This document shows positions 14,668 to 23,121 of a stretch of DNA of 32,155 bases, piece after piece. The DNA is taken from positions 1 to 32,155 of the forward strand of contig JABMOR010000084.1 of the NCBI GenBank assembly GCA_013203245.1, read 5' to 3'. How positions within the stretch are numbered: position 1 is the first letter of the stretch; each line of letters opens with the position of its first letter. This DNA comes from Candidatus Nitrosopumilus sp. GTDB taxonomy: Archaea; Thermoproteota; Nitrososphaeria; Nitrososphaerales; Nitrosopumilaceae. The position numbers and the translations under genes were made by a program. Below the pieces are notes generated by a model, which saw nothing but the letters and a program-made list of their open reading frames with translations, had not been told where the DNA came from and did not search any database.

Positions 14668-15573
14668 TTGGTTCAAACTAAAGAAAAACGTAAGGCAAAG
14701 AAAAAACCATCAACTCCAATTGGAAGTTCATCAAGACCTTCTCAAAGCGGATATGATGCTGAAATCATTGCTCTAGATATTCTAAAAAAAGAGGGTTTTG
14801 AGATTAGTTATTCGCCAGTAACAGTGGATAGAGATAGGAAGAAACGCGTAACCGTAGATCTTAAGACTTTGATAAGTCAACAACACAGATTAGAAAGAAT
14901 GGGTTGGTCGCAGTATATTCTAAATCCAATAGTTGAATCAGGCAAGAAGAAAATTTATGGCCCTCGCAGTTATCATGAAATTAAATATAATCCGAGACCA
15001 ATTGCAGACTGGCTTAAACAAATCCCCGTATCAACGCCTAAAGAAGTTGAATTGTTAAAGAAACAATTTTGGGACAGAGAATACAAACACCGTGAATTAT
15101 GTGAAATTGAAAAATATCAAGAGGAATTAATGTTGGAAGTAATTGGAAAATCAATTATTCCTAAAAGTAAAACAAAATCGATTAAAGAGAGAATAGATCG
15201 TGAACAGGATCCTGCTTGGAAATTATTTTGGAAATCCACTCTTGTGTTTAATAACACCTTTGTAGATATTTTTTGCAAAAAAAATGGCAGGTATTATGTT
15301 GTTGATGTGAAATTTAAAAATAATCAAACTATTTATGAGAAAAATTTCTTTGACATTACTAATTATGAGGTATTGAATTATCCTAAAATCTTAAAAGAAG
15401 AAAAAGTTGGATTATATATTCTTGTAATTGTTGCAGATGGAAAAAAATTTAGATACGCTCTAACTGAATGGTCTGATTTCATTATCGATCCTGAATATGA
15501 TCCACAAGAGAAAAGTAAAACTAAGGTAAAAATGAAAAATTTGATACCTTTTGAGAAACTATTAAACCTGTGA
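14668..15573 (+). CDS. Putative PD-(D/E)xK endonuclease
   Basis: A 301-residue basic protein. Two features point to this fold: GYDAEIIALDILKKEGFEI (about 28-46), the helix and first strand typical of Hjc/Mrr-like nucleases, and FVDIFCKKNGRYYVVDVKFK (about 198-217), in which D199 and D213-x-K215 would be the active site. A central region (about 110-190) is charged and helical, perhaps DNA-binding. The start is a TTG; no ATG is available before residue 74, which is far past the conserved part. The first 25 residues are Lys-rich and disordered. Holliday junction resolvase or restriction nuclease are both open. Confidence 0.5.
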   Translation: MVQTKEKRKAKKKPSTPIGSSSRPSQSGYDAEIIALDILKKEGFEISYSPVTVDRDRKKRVTVDLKTLISQQHRLERMGWSQYILNPIVESGKKKIYGPRSYHEIKYNPRPIADWLKQIPVSTPKEVELLKKQFWDREYKHRELCEIEKYQEELMLEVIGKSIIPKSKTKSIKERIDREQDPAWKLFWKSTLVFNNTFVDIFCKKNGRYYVVDVKFKNNQTIYEKNFFDITNYEVLNYPKILKEEKVGLYILVIVADGKKFRYALTEWSDFIIDPEYDPQEKSKTKVKMKNLIPFEKLLNL

Positions 15574-15762
15574 AATTCTTTTTGTTAATTAAAATCCATC
15601 TATTTGATATACTAATTCCTGGACTTACAAAAAAACTCTTTTTTCAACCTTAATTTTTTTATTAAAATGTGTGAACTTAAGCGTATTGAATTGGATATCC
15701 ATAAAATTCATTTTCTTATGATTTGATCAAGACCTAAATACGCGATCAGTTGTAATTCTACT

Positions 15763-15840
15763 ATGAACGCCATTAAAGGCGACATTATGGCATCTGGTAA
15801 AGTGTTACCTGAGGTTAATTTAAAAATAATTTTATTTTAG
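15763..15840 (+). CDS. Possible 25-residue leaderless miniprotein
   Basis: An ATG at 15763 lies 29 bases after the start of CTAAATAC, a good archaeal promoter distance, and is followed by 25 codons (KGDIMASGKVLPEVNL in the middle) to a TAG. The composition is reasonable. It could be a true miniprotein, a truncated gene, or a regulatory upstream ORF for the membrane protein at 15893. Not recognised. Confidence 0.3.
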   Translation: MNAIKGDIMASGKVLPEVNLKIILF

Positions 15841-15861
15841 AATCGTCAAAAACACCGTCAG

Positions 15862-15869
15862 TTTATAAT
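15862..15869 (+). promoter_or_regulatory. TATA box of the membrane protein at 15893
   Basis: TTTATAAT lies about 28 bases before the ATG at 15893. This spacing favours ATG 15893 over the TTG at 15881. Confidence 0.45.
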
Positions 15870-15892
15870 AATGCCCTATTTTGATACCTGTT

Positions 15893-16123
15893 ATGAGATA
15901 CATCGAACCTACTAGGGTCAAGGTTTTGATGATGATGTTTTTTGTTACTGGCATACTTGGTATTATTATTGGATTATCTCCAATTTCTCCACCTTCTATG
16001 ACTATGATGATCACTTTCATGGGTGTCATTAACATTGGATTGGGTGCATTTTTCACATTTCTCTATCTGACACAAATCAAAAGTGACCCTGATAAAAGAA
16101 AGAAGAAAAGAAAAACTGACTGA
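15893..16123 (+). CDS. Small two-helix membrane protein
   Basis: A 76-residue protein. Two membrane segments (VLMMMFFVTGILGIIIGL; MMITFMGVINIGLGAFFTFL) are joined by a short Pro/Ser loop, and a Lys/Arg-rich C-terminal tail (KRKKKRK) should be cytoplasmic. The start at 15893 is chosen from the TATA position. I do not recognise a function. It is followed by a separate promoter for the decarboxylase gene. Confidence 0.6.
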   Translation: MRYIEPTRVKVLMMMFFVTGILGIIIGLSPISPPSMTMMITFMGVINIGLGAFFTFLYLTQIKSDPDKRKKKRKTD

Positions 16124-16173
16124 GTATTATCTATAAATTTAATTTTTTTCCAAATTCTAACCCTCAATTAAGA

Positions 16174-16181
16174 TATAAATA
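16174..16181 (+). promoter_or_regulatory. TATA box of the arginine decarboxylase gene
   Basis: TATAAATA lies 21 bases before the ATG at 16195 and 33 before the next in-frame ATG at 16207. The transcript start would fall between them, so either start codon is possible. Confidence 0.45.
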
Positions 16182-16194
16182 ATAACTCTCTTTC

Positions 16195-16758
16195 ATGAAT
16201 GCAGAAATGCTAAACTTAGTTGCAAAGAATTTGTTTCTTACAAAAGGAAAGGGTGTTCACGAAGATAGGTTAACTAGTTTTGAATATGCTCTTAGGGATG
16301 CTGGTATTGCAGGAACCAACCTTGTTTTGATTTCAAGTATTTTTCCTCCTAAGGCAAAATTGATTTCTAGAAAAGAAGGTTTGAAGAAAATTTCACCTGG
16401 ACAAATTTTATTTACAATATATTCAAAAAACCAAACAAATGAGCCTCAGAGAGTTTGTGCTGCATCTGTTGGTCTTGCCCAACCAAAGGATAAATCCAGA
16501 TATGGATATCTCTCTGAATACGAATCTTATGGACAAAATGAAACTCAAGCCGGTGATTATGCTGAGGATATTGCAGCCCAAATGCTTGCATCTTCTTTAG
16601 GAATTACTTTTGATGCTGATAAAGCATGGAATGAAAAGAGACAACAATGGTCAATTTCTGGAGAAATTTACAAAACTCATAATATTACTCAAACTACTAA
16701 AGGTGATAAAGATGGAAAATGGACCACTGTTTTTGCTGCCGCAGTTCTTTTACTGTAA
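16195..16758 (+). CDS. pdaD: Pyruvoyl-dependent arginine decarboxylase
   Basis: A 187-residue enzyme that converts arginine to agmatine, the first step to polyamines and the donor for agmatidine in archaeal tRNA-Ile. TNLVLISSIFPP (about 41-52) is the self-cleavage site: the chain splits between S47 and S48 and the second Ser becomes the pyruvoyl cofactor. GYLSEYESYG and the GDYAEDIAAQM helix are further conserved parts. The length fits the family. The N-terminus is ambiguous: M1 or M5. It converges on the next gene with no spacer. Confidence 0.9.
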   Translation: MNAEMLNLVAKNLFLTKGKGVHEDRLTSFEYALRDAGIAGTNLVLISSIFPPKAKLISRKEGLKKISPGQILFTIYSKNQTNEPQRVCAASVGLAQPKDKSRYGYLSEYESYGQNETQAGDYAEDIAAQMLASSLGITFDADKAWNEKRQQWSISGEIYKTHNITQTTKGDKDGKWTTVFAAAVLLL

Positions 16759-17907
16759 TTATTTCTTGTATCCTTTAAGATAAAATATTGCAGCTGCAAT
16801 TGCAACTATTGTAATTATGATCACTATTGGAACTGAATCATCAAATTCTTGTTTTTCATTTTGAATATTTTTTCCACCGAGTGAAAATTCTAACTCTTTA
16901 TTGGTTACTGATGTTTTTTCTCCAAAAATATATTTTCCTTGAATTCTTTGACCTTCTTCAGGATCAAAAACCCATCCTTGTTTTGTAATGTCAGTTGGAA
17001 TTTTTTCACCATCTATTATTTGTGTTTGAGCTATGTTTCCTTTAACATCTGAAACATTGGTGTTTTCTACAGATAATACTACTACCTGTATTATTGAATT
17101 TAGAGGATAAAACCCAGTAGAGAAATAATCTGATCTATGCAATTCATCTGTTTGCAAAAATTCTAGTGGTTTGATTTTATCTATGTTTGATGCTATTCCT
17201 GAATAATTCGTTGATATTCTTAATTGAAGCAATGACTTGTTTTCTGATGGTATTATGGAGAACGTCATTTTTGCATTCTCATCTGTTGAAAGATTTCTTG
17301 CAGCATCATAAAACCCTCCTGAGTCCCTGATGGTTTTTGGAATTAGAATTGATGATATTTTTTCATACATGGAATCCGTGTCTTCCATAGGCATTGTGTA
17401 TACTGCGGAAACAGTTCCTTTACCTGAAATCACTCCTGATGTTTCCAAGGCCGAATTCATCTCATCACTTGGCTGAATGAATGTGGAGTGAAGTTCTGCT
17501 TTTGTATCAAATATTTCATTTATTTCATCAATGAACTGTTCTGATGTTTTTAATGTTGAATTTTGAATTGTTAGAAAATTTTTATCTGCTTGATTTCTTT
17601 TAACATTTATTATTATACATGATTCTTCATAAACTCCTAAAATACATTCATTTTGATTTGTTATGATTACTGCTGAAATATTGCCATTTTCTCTAATTCT
17701 TTGTTCTAATTCTGCTGGGATTTTAATTTCTTGAACGCTTGTACTTTGCAATGTTATTGACGCTGTAACATTTTGAGATATTCTCTTGTCTACAATAATT
17801 TGTGCAGTTTCTTGAAACGTAGCAAGGCTCATTTCTTGTGAATACACATAGTTTGCTGAAATTCCAATTAATATCATCATTGTAAAGAGAATGATCTTTT
17901 GTTGCAT
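16759..17907 (-). CDS. Secreted, C-terminally anchored surface protein, unknown
   Basis: A 382-residue protein. A signal peptide is evident at residues 1-24 (KIILFTMMILIGISANYVYS) and a C-terminal anchor at about 357-376 (PIVIIITIVAIAAAIFYL) followed by KGYKK. The large outer domain has N-glycosylation-type N-x-S/T sites, two Cys close together (QNECILGVYEESCIII), and no catalytic signature. Possibly a cell-surface or S-layer-associated protein. The family is not recognised. Its stop touches the end of the pdaD gene. Confidence 0.7.
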   Translation of the reverse strand: MQQKIILFTMMILIGISANYVYSQEMSLATFQETAQIIVDKRISQNVTASITLQSTSVQEIKIPAELEQRIRENGNISAVIITNQNECILGVYEESCIIINVKRNQADKNFLTIQNSTLKTSEQFIDEINEIFDTKAELHSTFIQPSDEMNSALETSGVISGKGTVSAVYTMPMEDTDSMYEKISSILIPKTIRDSGGFYDAARNLSTDENAKMTFSIIPSENKSLLQLRISTNYSGIASNIDKIKPLEFLQTDELHRSDYFSTGFYPLNSIIQVVVLSVENTNVSDVKGNIAQTQIIDGEKIPTDITKQGWVFDPEEGQRIQGKYIFGEKTSVTNKELEFSLGGKNIQNEKQEFDDSVPIVIIITIVAIAAAIFYLKGYKK

Positions 17908-18018
17908 GTGTTGTTCCTCTAAGGATGAAATTATTAAATTTACTCCTATTTCAATACGATACCTTCTTTGATTGGTTTATTTTTTATGAAAATGATTTAT
18001 CTGGTAACTAATATCCCC

Positions 18019-18026
18019 ATAAATAC
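18019..18026 (+). promoter_or_regulatory. TATA box of the gene at 18042
   Basis: ATAAATAC begins 23 bases before the ATG, consistent with leaderless transcription. Confidence 0.4.
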
Positions 18027-18041
18027 AACTATCAAGATATT

Positions 18042-18614
18042 ATGGCATTAATCTCTGTTCTCGCTGATCTTTTTCAAAACCCTGTCATTCAACTGGTTGC
18101 TGTTTTGAGTGCTTTTGGGATAGGATTATTCCAAGGAATAATTCTTGGAAGGGCGATACTTGTACGATTTCCTCGGTTACAAAATCATGTGAAAACTGTA
18201 TCAGTTACAATGTTTATCTTATTTTTGATAAATGCACTATTGAGTGTCCCTCGATTTGCCTCTCCTGAAAAAATTATCATGTCTAATTTATCTGCAAATA
18301 GTCCTGCTGAATTTGCGTCTTCCCTTTTTTTGATATTTGGGGTGAATACTGGATTTCTAACGGTATTGGCAATTTCTGTTACCGTGATGAGTTTTGTTGT
18401 TTTGAAATTTACAAATCTTAATGGGGTAACCAAAGGATTTGTCTTCTTTTTTAGTGCATTAATCTTGATATTGACTGCTGTAAGTAGATTCACTGATCTT
18501 ACTCCTAGTACTTTTGAAGTATTGTTGTATTTCCTATATCAAATGGGAATTACTATTGGAATTTTGATGGGTTCTATTAGAAAAATTAAATCCAAAAAAT
18601 TAGACTTGAAATAA
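18042..18614 (+). CDS. Polytopic membrane protein, unknown
   Basis: A 190-residue protein with about five membrane segments (about 15-38, 53-70, 90-120, 128-145, 155-178) separated by short loops, ending in a Lys-rich cytoplasmic tail. The region between segments 2 and 3 carries a short polar loop (RFASPEKIIMSNLSANS). No transporter or enzyme motif is seen. It is divergent from the secreted-protein gene. Confidence 0.65.
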   Translation: MALISVLADLFQNPVIQLVAVLSAFGIGLFQGIILGRAILVRFPRLQNHVKTVSVTMFILFLINALLSVPRFASPEKIIMSNLSANSPAEFASSLFLIFGVNTGFLTVLAISVTVMSFVVLKFTNLNGVTKGFVFFFSALILILTAVSRFTDLTPSTFEVLLYFLYQMGITIGILMGSIRKIKSKKLDLK

Positions 18615-18674
18615 ATTCAAACATTTAAATCAGATTATCATTGTCTTGGAATTGACATCGAATTCAAACCGTTC

Positions 18675-18715
18675 GGGGAACAAGCTGGCAGTCCATGCGT
18701 TGGACTGTCAGCCCC
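18675..18715. ncRNA. Strong hairpin between convergent genes: terminator or small RNA
   Basis: GCTGGCAGTCCA (18684-18695) pairs completely, with one G-U, with TGGACTGTCAGC (18701-18712) around a five-base loop TGCGT. GGG just upstream can extend the stem with CCC just downstream across a five-base bulge. It is the most GC-rich segment in its surroundings and lies between the ends of the convergent membrane protein and pepF genes. A GTTC-GGG-GAAC mini-hairpin precedes it. A bidirectional end signal or a small structured RNA both fit; no tRNA or box C/D features were seen. Confidence 0.45.
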
Positions 18716-18728
18716 ATTTATCTAAAAT

Positions 18729-20501
18729 CTAGTTTAATGATGAGAGTGTTTTTACTTGCTCTTTGATATAATCAAAACCTTCTTGCCAGAATTTTGGACT
18801 TCTTATGTCAAAGCCATATTCTGATAGAAGTTTTTCTGGCTTTTTAGATCCACCTGCTTCGAGAATACTCATGTATGCTGGGACAAAGTCTTTTCCTTCT
18901 TTTTTGTATCTTTGAAACAATGACAAAGCTAGTAGATTGCCAAACGAATATGCATAGCAGTAAAACGGTGTATGATAAAAGTGTGGAATACAACTCCACT
19001 CTACTGCAAAGTCATCTGATATACTTACTGAGTTTCCAAATTGAACTTTGAGATTTTGTAAATATGTTTTTGAAATTTCATCTATTGTGGTTCCCTCCCC
19101 AATCTGTTTATGAGCGTCAACTTCAAAGATTGTGAAAAATGATTGCCTTAGAATTGTGGCATATAGATCATCAATTTTTTCAGATAACATTGCCTTTTTT
19201 TCATCATCAGAAATTTTGTTTGACAAATTATCATACAACAATAATTCTGAAAAAGTTGATGCAGTTTCTGCTAATGGTAACGGGGCATCTTGAACAAGAA
19301 TTGATCTATCTTGTGCTGCTTGACTGTGAACTGCATGACCTAACTCATGAGCCAAAGTAAACACATCTCTTGATTTTCCAGTAAAATTTACCAATACAAA
19401 AGGCGTGATTTTTGGAGTAAGTGTACTACAAAAAGCACCATCTCTTTTTCCTTGTCTTATGGCCGAATCAATATGGTTTTCATTGAATACTTTTCTTGCA
19501 TATTCTTCCAATTTACTGCTAAATTTCCCAAGAGATTCAAAAACCAATTTCACTGATTTATCATAAGAATAATTTTTTTCTTTGATGTTTGCTGCTGCTG
19601 GTGCATACAGGTCATACCTTCGTAATTTTTTCATTTTTAGCATCTTTGCTTTTTGAATAAAGAATTTTTGAAATACTGGTGAATTTTTTTTACAAACTGT
19701 GAGTAGGGACTCTATGGTTTTATCATCTACATCATTTCCAATATTCCTCATTGAGATTGGTGATTCATATCCTCTAATGTCAATACCTTCATCTTTCCAA
19801 TTTTGGACAATATTCTGATATATCTCTCCAACCACTCCTTTGTTTTTAGAATATTTGGAAAGAATAGTTTTGTATGCTGTTTCTCGAACTTTTGGATTTG
19901 TACTTCTGACATAGTTTGTGAGTTCCTCACGTGTCATCACTTTAGTTTTATTTCCAACTTTCATTTTATATTCAAAGGAATTAGTTATCTTGTCATAGAG
20001 TTTTACAAGCGCAGATATCCCTGTTACATCTAATGTGTTTATGATTCGTTCTTCAGGTTCACTTAATGCATATTTTGCAAATAGTCTTTTGTGTGAAAGA
20101 TATTCTGTAATTTCACCTGCATCTTTCATGAGTCTCTTTGCATTTTTTTCATCGACTTGTATTTTCCACCATAAATCAAAAAATAAAATTTTATTTGATA
20201 TTTCAGAACCCAGTTTTGACATCTTTGTCATTAGAGATGTTGCTTCATCTGATTGTGTATCTGATGAATATGATAATGATGCATAACCTCCAACCCTACT
20301 CATATTTTCAGAAATTTTCTCTACTTGATGAAGAATATCCATAAATTGTTTAGATGACATTTTTGGATTTAATTTTAATTTAATTTTTTCAAACTTTTTT
20401 GCCTGATTTTCTAATTCTTGAATTTGTTTTTGAAATGCAGGACTTTTTGGATTTTTTACTAGTTCTGATAGATCCCATTTACCTAACTGATATGATGACA
20501 T
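18729..20501 (-). CDS. pepF: Oligoendopeptidase F (M3 family zinc metallopeptidase)
   Basis: A 590-residue cytoplasmic peptidase that trims short peptides. The HEXXH site is in FTLAHELGHAVHSQ (about 378-391), with the third ligand Glu about 25 residues later in the LAETASTFSE segment. The C-terminal active-site segment IPHFYHTPFYCYAYSFG carries the substrate-binding His and Tyr residues of the family. The length is right for PepF. The ATG start (MSSYQLGKWDLSEL) agrees with the usual beginning (W-L). Confidence 0.92.
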   Translation of the reverse strand: MSSYQLGKWDLSELVKNPKSPAFQKQIQELENQAKKFEKIKLKLNPKMSSKQFMDILHQVEKISENMSRVGGYASLSYSSDTQSDEATSLMTKMSKLGSEISNKILFFDLWWKIQVDEKNAKRLMKDAGEITEYLSHKRLFAKYALSEPEERIINTLDVTGISALVKLYDKITNSFEYKMKVGNKTKVMTREELTNYVRSTNPKVRETAYKTILSKYSKNKGVVGEIYQNIVQNWKDEGIDIRGYESPISMRNIGNDVDDKTIESLLTVCKKNSPVFQKFFIQKAKMLKMKKLRRYDLYAPAAANIKEKNYSYDKSVKLVFESLGKFSSKLEEYARKVFNENHIDSAIRQGKRDGAFCSTLTPKITPFVLVNFTGKSRDVFTLAHELGHAVHSQAAQDRSILVQDAPLPLAETASTFSELLLYDNLSNKISDDEKKAMLSEKIDDLYATILRQSFFTIFEVDAHKQIGEGTTIDEISKTYLQNLKVQFGNSVSISDDFAVEWSCIPHFYHTPFYCYAYSFGNLLALSLFQRYKKEGKDFVPAYMSILEAGGSKKPEKLLSEYGFDIRSPKFWQEGFDYIKEQVKTLSSLN

Positions 20502-20677
20502 CTGAGTCTGCTGCTCTGTAACTATTAAAAAATGAAATGGTGTTTGGGATATCTGTATGATTTCTGAAATTTATTTCAAAAAATGAAAACATTGCCCAAA
20601 ATTTCCTTTTTATGGCCTTTTTGAGAAATAATATCTGGCCGATCTAGGCTCAGTTTTCTCTAAAAATTACCAAAAAA

Positions 20678-21652
20678 ATGGGTTATTATAGGAAATCAAC
20701 AGCACAATATTGGATTCCTTTGGTTGAACAAATTATTAAAGCAGATTCGACATGTGGTCGTTGTGGAAAAAATTCCATGCTGGCTGACAATGTTACTGGA
20801 GAGAGATTCTGTGGAAAATGTGGTTTTGTTATTACTGAAACTTTACAAGATTCTGGTCCTGAATGGAGATCATTTTCAAAAGAAGGTGGTGCAGATCCAA
20901 CTCGTACTGGTGCTCCAACATCATTAGCAATGCACGATAGAGGACTTGCAACAATCATTAGTCCTATGAATAAAGATTCTTCTGGAAAACCTCTTACGTC
21001 AACAATGAAGAGTACTATTGAAAGACTACGAACTTGGGATAGTAGAAGTAAAGTAAATGCCTCATCTGATAAAAATCTCAGACAAGCACTAAGTGAATTA
21101 TCTACATTAAAAGACAAACTTTCATTATCTGATGCTGTTATTGAAAAAGCATCATACATTTACAGAAAAGCATTGGAGAAAGGTCTCGTCAAAGGTCGTT
21201 CTATTTCTGCATTAATCGCAGCATCTCTTTATGCTGCATGTAGAGATACTGAAACTCCTAGAACTCTAAAAGACGTTGCTGATGCAGGCAACATTAAGAA
21301 AAAAGATATTTCAAGATGCTATAGAATTTTACATCAAGAATTAGAATTAAAAATGCCTGTTGTAGATCCAGTGCAATGTGTTGCAAGAATTGCAAGCTCA
21401 ATTGGAATTACAGAAAAAACAAAACGATTTGCAGTTAAAGTACTTAGAGATGCACAGGCACATGAAGAATCTGCTGGAAAGGATCCGATGGGATTGGCAG
21501 CAGCAGCATTGTACTTGTCTTGTGTGAAAAACGGTGAGGATAAAACTCAACGAGATATTGCAGAAGCAGCAAATGTAACAGAAGTGACAATTAGAAATAG
21601 ATACAAAGGCTTACGATTAGACCAAAATATGGATACATTGGGAGGCAAATGA
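20678..21652 (+). CDS. tfb: Transcription initiation factor B (TFB/TFIIB)
   Basis: A 324-residue basal factor that bridges TBP and RNA polymerase and recognises the BRE. It has an N-terminal zinc ribbon (CGRCGKN..., then CGKCG), the B-reader/linker region with EWRSF, and two cyclin-type repeats, each ending in an AAALYxxC-type helix (ALIAASLYAACRDT; GLAAAALYLSCVKN). The second repeat has the helix-turn-helix that reads BRE (TQRDIAEAANVTEVTIRNRY). TBP is encoded four bases downstream. A candidate TATA (TTTTTATGG, about 20,606-20,614) would give a leader of 35-40 bases, longer than in neighbouring genes. Confidence 0.95.
   Translation: MGYYRKSTAQYWIPLVEQIIKADSTCGRCGKNSMLADNVTGERFCGKCGFVITETLQDSGPEWRSFSKEGGADPTRTGAPTSLAMHDRGLATIISPMNKDSSGKPLTSTMKSTIERLRTWDSRSKVNASSDKNLRQALSELSTLKDKLSLSDAVIEKASYIYRKALEKGLVKGRSISALIAASLYAACRDTETPRTLKDVADAGNIKKKDISRCYRILHQELELKMPVVDPVQCVARIASSIGITEKTKRFAVKVLRDAQAHEESAGKDPMGLAAAALYLSCVKNGEDKTQRDIAEAANVTEVTIRNRYKGLRLDQNMDTLGGK
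21641..21645 (+). promoter_or_regulatory. Shine-Dalgarno site for tbp inside the tfb end
   Basis: GGAGG lies in the last codons of tfb and 11 bases before the ATG of tbp, indicating that the two factors are translated from a shared mRNA. Confidence 0.45.
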
Positions 21653-21656
21653 AAAT

Positions 21657-22217
21657 ATGACTCAAACTAAACCTATCATTGCAATTGTAAATGTAGTAGC
21701 CTCTGCAACGATTGAACAAAAATTAGACCTTGTAGATATTACTAAAAAATTCCCTGCAGTTGAATATCATCCTGAACAATTCCCTGGTGCCGTTTTCAGA
21801 CTAAAAAGTCCAAAGACTGCAACACTGCTTTTTGGTTCCGGAAAGATGGTATGTACAGGGGCAAAATCTCAAGAATTAGCAGAAACTGCAGTTTTTGAAG
21901 TAGTGAAAATTTTAAGAAAAGGTAAAATCAAAATCAAAAACGATCCTATAGTTTCTATTCAAAATATTGTATCTTCAATTAATCTTGGAGGTAAAGTAAA
22001 CTTGGAGCAAGCTGCTAGAACCCTCCCTAGAAGTATGTACGAACCAGAACAATTCCCTGGACTAATTCACAGGATGCTTGATCCTAAAACAGTAATTCTA
22101 ATTTTTGCATCAGGCAAATTAGTTTGTGTTGGAGCAAAACTTGAAAAAGATGTCCATCGCTCTGTCAACCAAATTCATGCTTTGCTTGAAGAAAAAGACT
22201 TGATGGTTTACGATTAA
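21657..22217 (+). CDS. tbp: TATA-box-binding protein
   Basis: A 186-residue protein made of two direct repeats of about 90 residues: YHPEQFPGAVFRL...LLFGSGKMVCTGAKS and YEPEQFPGLIHRM...LIFASGKLVCVGAK. This is the saddle that bends TATA DNA. Its acidic C-terminal end is short. It sits in one transcription unit with tfb. Confidence 0.95.
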   Translation: MTQTKPIIAIVNVVASATIEQKLDLVDITKKFPAVEYHPEQFPGAVFRLKSPKTATLLFGSGKMVCTGAKSQELAETAVFEVVKILRKGKIKIKNDPIVSIQNIVSSINLGGKVNLEQAARTLPRSMYEPEQFPGLIHRMLDPKTVILIFASGKLVCVGAKLEKDVHRSVNQIHALLEEKDLMVYD

Positions 22218-22266
22218 AATCGTATATTCTTAAAATCTAAAATTCTATTCTGAAAATATTTTCAAC

Positions 22267-22521
22267 TCAATAATATTCTTCATGAATATAACACCATTTC
22301 CAAATTATTTCTGGAACTGCCTGCATTACCGGATGCCCTGTTTCTTCAAAATGTTTTGTTGCATGTTTACCAATTGATGAATCGCAACAACCAACATGTC
22401 CGCATGTTAAACACATTCGAAGTGCAACTATGGGGAGATGTTCTTTATCGCATTCTTCACAATTTTTTGTCTTTTGAGATATTTTTCTTTCTTGAGAAAA
22501 ATGTTCGCATTCTTTTTGCAT
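22267..22521 (-). CDS. UBP-type zinc-finger protein
   Basis: An 84-residue protein. C...H, CEEC, CLTCGHVGCCD and HATKHFEETGHPV follow the order of Cys and His ligands of ZnF-UBP domains, which bind the C-terminal GG of ubiquitin in eukaryotes. It stands alone here and could bind a ubiquitin-like or SAMP-like tail, or another C-terminus. It starts one base after the stop of the pyrophosphatase gene, so the two are cotranscribed. Confidence 0.85.
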   Translation of the reverse strand: MQKECEHFSQERKISQKTKNCEECDKEHLPIVALRMCLTCGHVGCCDSSIGKHATKHFEETGHPVMQAVPEIIWKWCYIHEEYY

Positions 22522-22522
22522 T

Positions 22523-23062
22523 CTAATATTTTTTCAAAGTGTCTTTGTATCTTTTTATCGATTCCATGATCACCACTTTGGCATCTTTTGCAGATTTCCA
22601 TCCTAGAATTTCTACTTTCTTACCTTCCAAATCTTTGTAAACTTGGAAAAAATGTGCAATTTCTGAACGATAATGATCTTCAATTTTAGTAATATCTGTA
22701 GTGTGCAAATATCGTGGGTCATTTGTTGCAACACAAATAATTTTGTCATCCATCTCCCCATCATCTTTCATTTGTAGTAATCCGACTGGCCTTGCTTCAA
22801 TTAGAATTCCTGGATATGTGGGATTTGTAACTAATACTAGTGCATCAAGTGGGTCTCCATCATCAGACAACGTTTGAGGAATTAAGCCGTAATCTCCAGG
22901 GTAATGAAATGGTGAAAATAACACTCTGTCTAATTTTATCAAATTATGTTTTTTGTCATATTCGTACTTGTTCATGGAACCTTTGGGAATCTCTACAATG
23001 ACATTGACAATTTCTGGAACATCATTGCCTGATTCTATATCGTGCCAAAAGTTCTTACTCAT
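22523..23062 (-). CDS. ppa: Inorganic pyrophosphatase (family I)
   Basis: A 179-residue soluble enzyme that splits PPi to phosphate and drives biosynthetic reactions. DDGDPLDALVL matches the family signature D-x-D-P-x-D, and RVLFSPFHYPGDYGLIPQTL (ending at the first active-site acids) and KDAKVVIMESIKRY (C-terminal helix) agree. The start at 23062 is usual for the family (KNFWHDIE). It is placed first in a two-gene unit with the zinc-finger gene. Confidence 0.95.
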   Translation of the reverse strand: MSKNFWHDIESGNDVPEIVNVIVEIPKGSMNKYEYDKKHNLIKLDRVLFSPFHYPGDYGLIPQTLSDDGDPLDALVLVTNPTYPGILIEARPVGLLQMKDDGEMDDKIICVATNDPRYLHTTDITKIEDHYRSEIAHFFQVYKDLEGKKVEILGWKSAKDAKVVIMESIKRYKDTLKKY

Positions 23063-23121
23063 TTTCTAGCTCTTTGTTTAGATATTCAGTATATGAATTC
23101 TATGAAAATAATGATTATTGA

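Larger units (their letters stand above)
15574..15892. other. Intergenic stretch with T-rich ends and one tiny ORF
   Basis: Bases 15,574-15,730 hold T-rich runs (for example TTTTTTTATT) that suit archaeal transcript ends; nothing else was recognised there. A TATA box and a 25-codon ORF lie at 15,734-15,840, and a second TATA box at 15,862-15,869 belongs to the next gene. Confidence 0.4.

Noticed and set aside
20686-21159. 157-codon minus-strand ORF inside tfb
   Set aside because: It is antisense to the conserved zinc ribbon and cyclin repeat of TFB and has the Ser/Leu-rich composition of a shadow frame.
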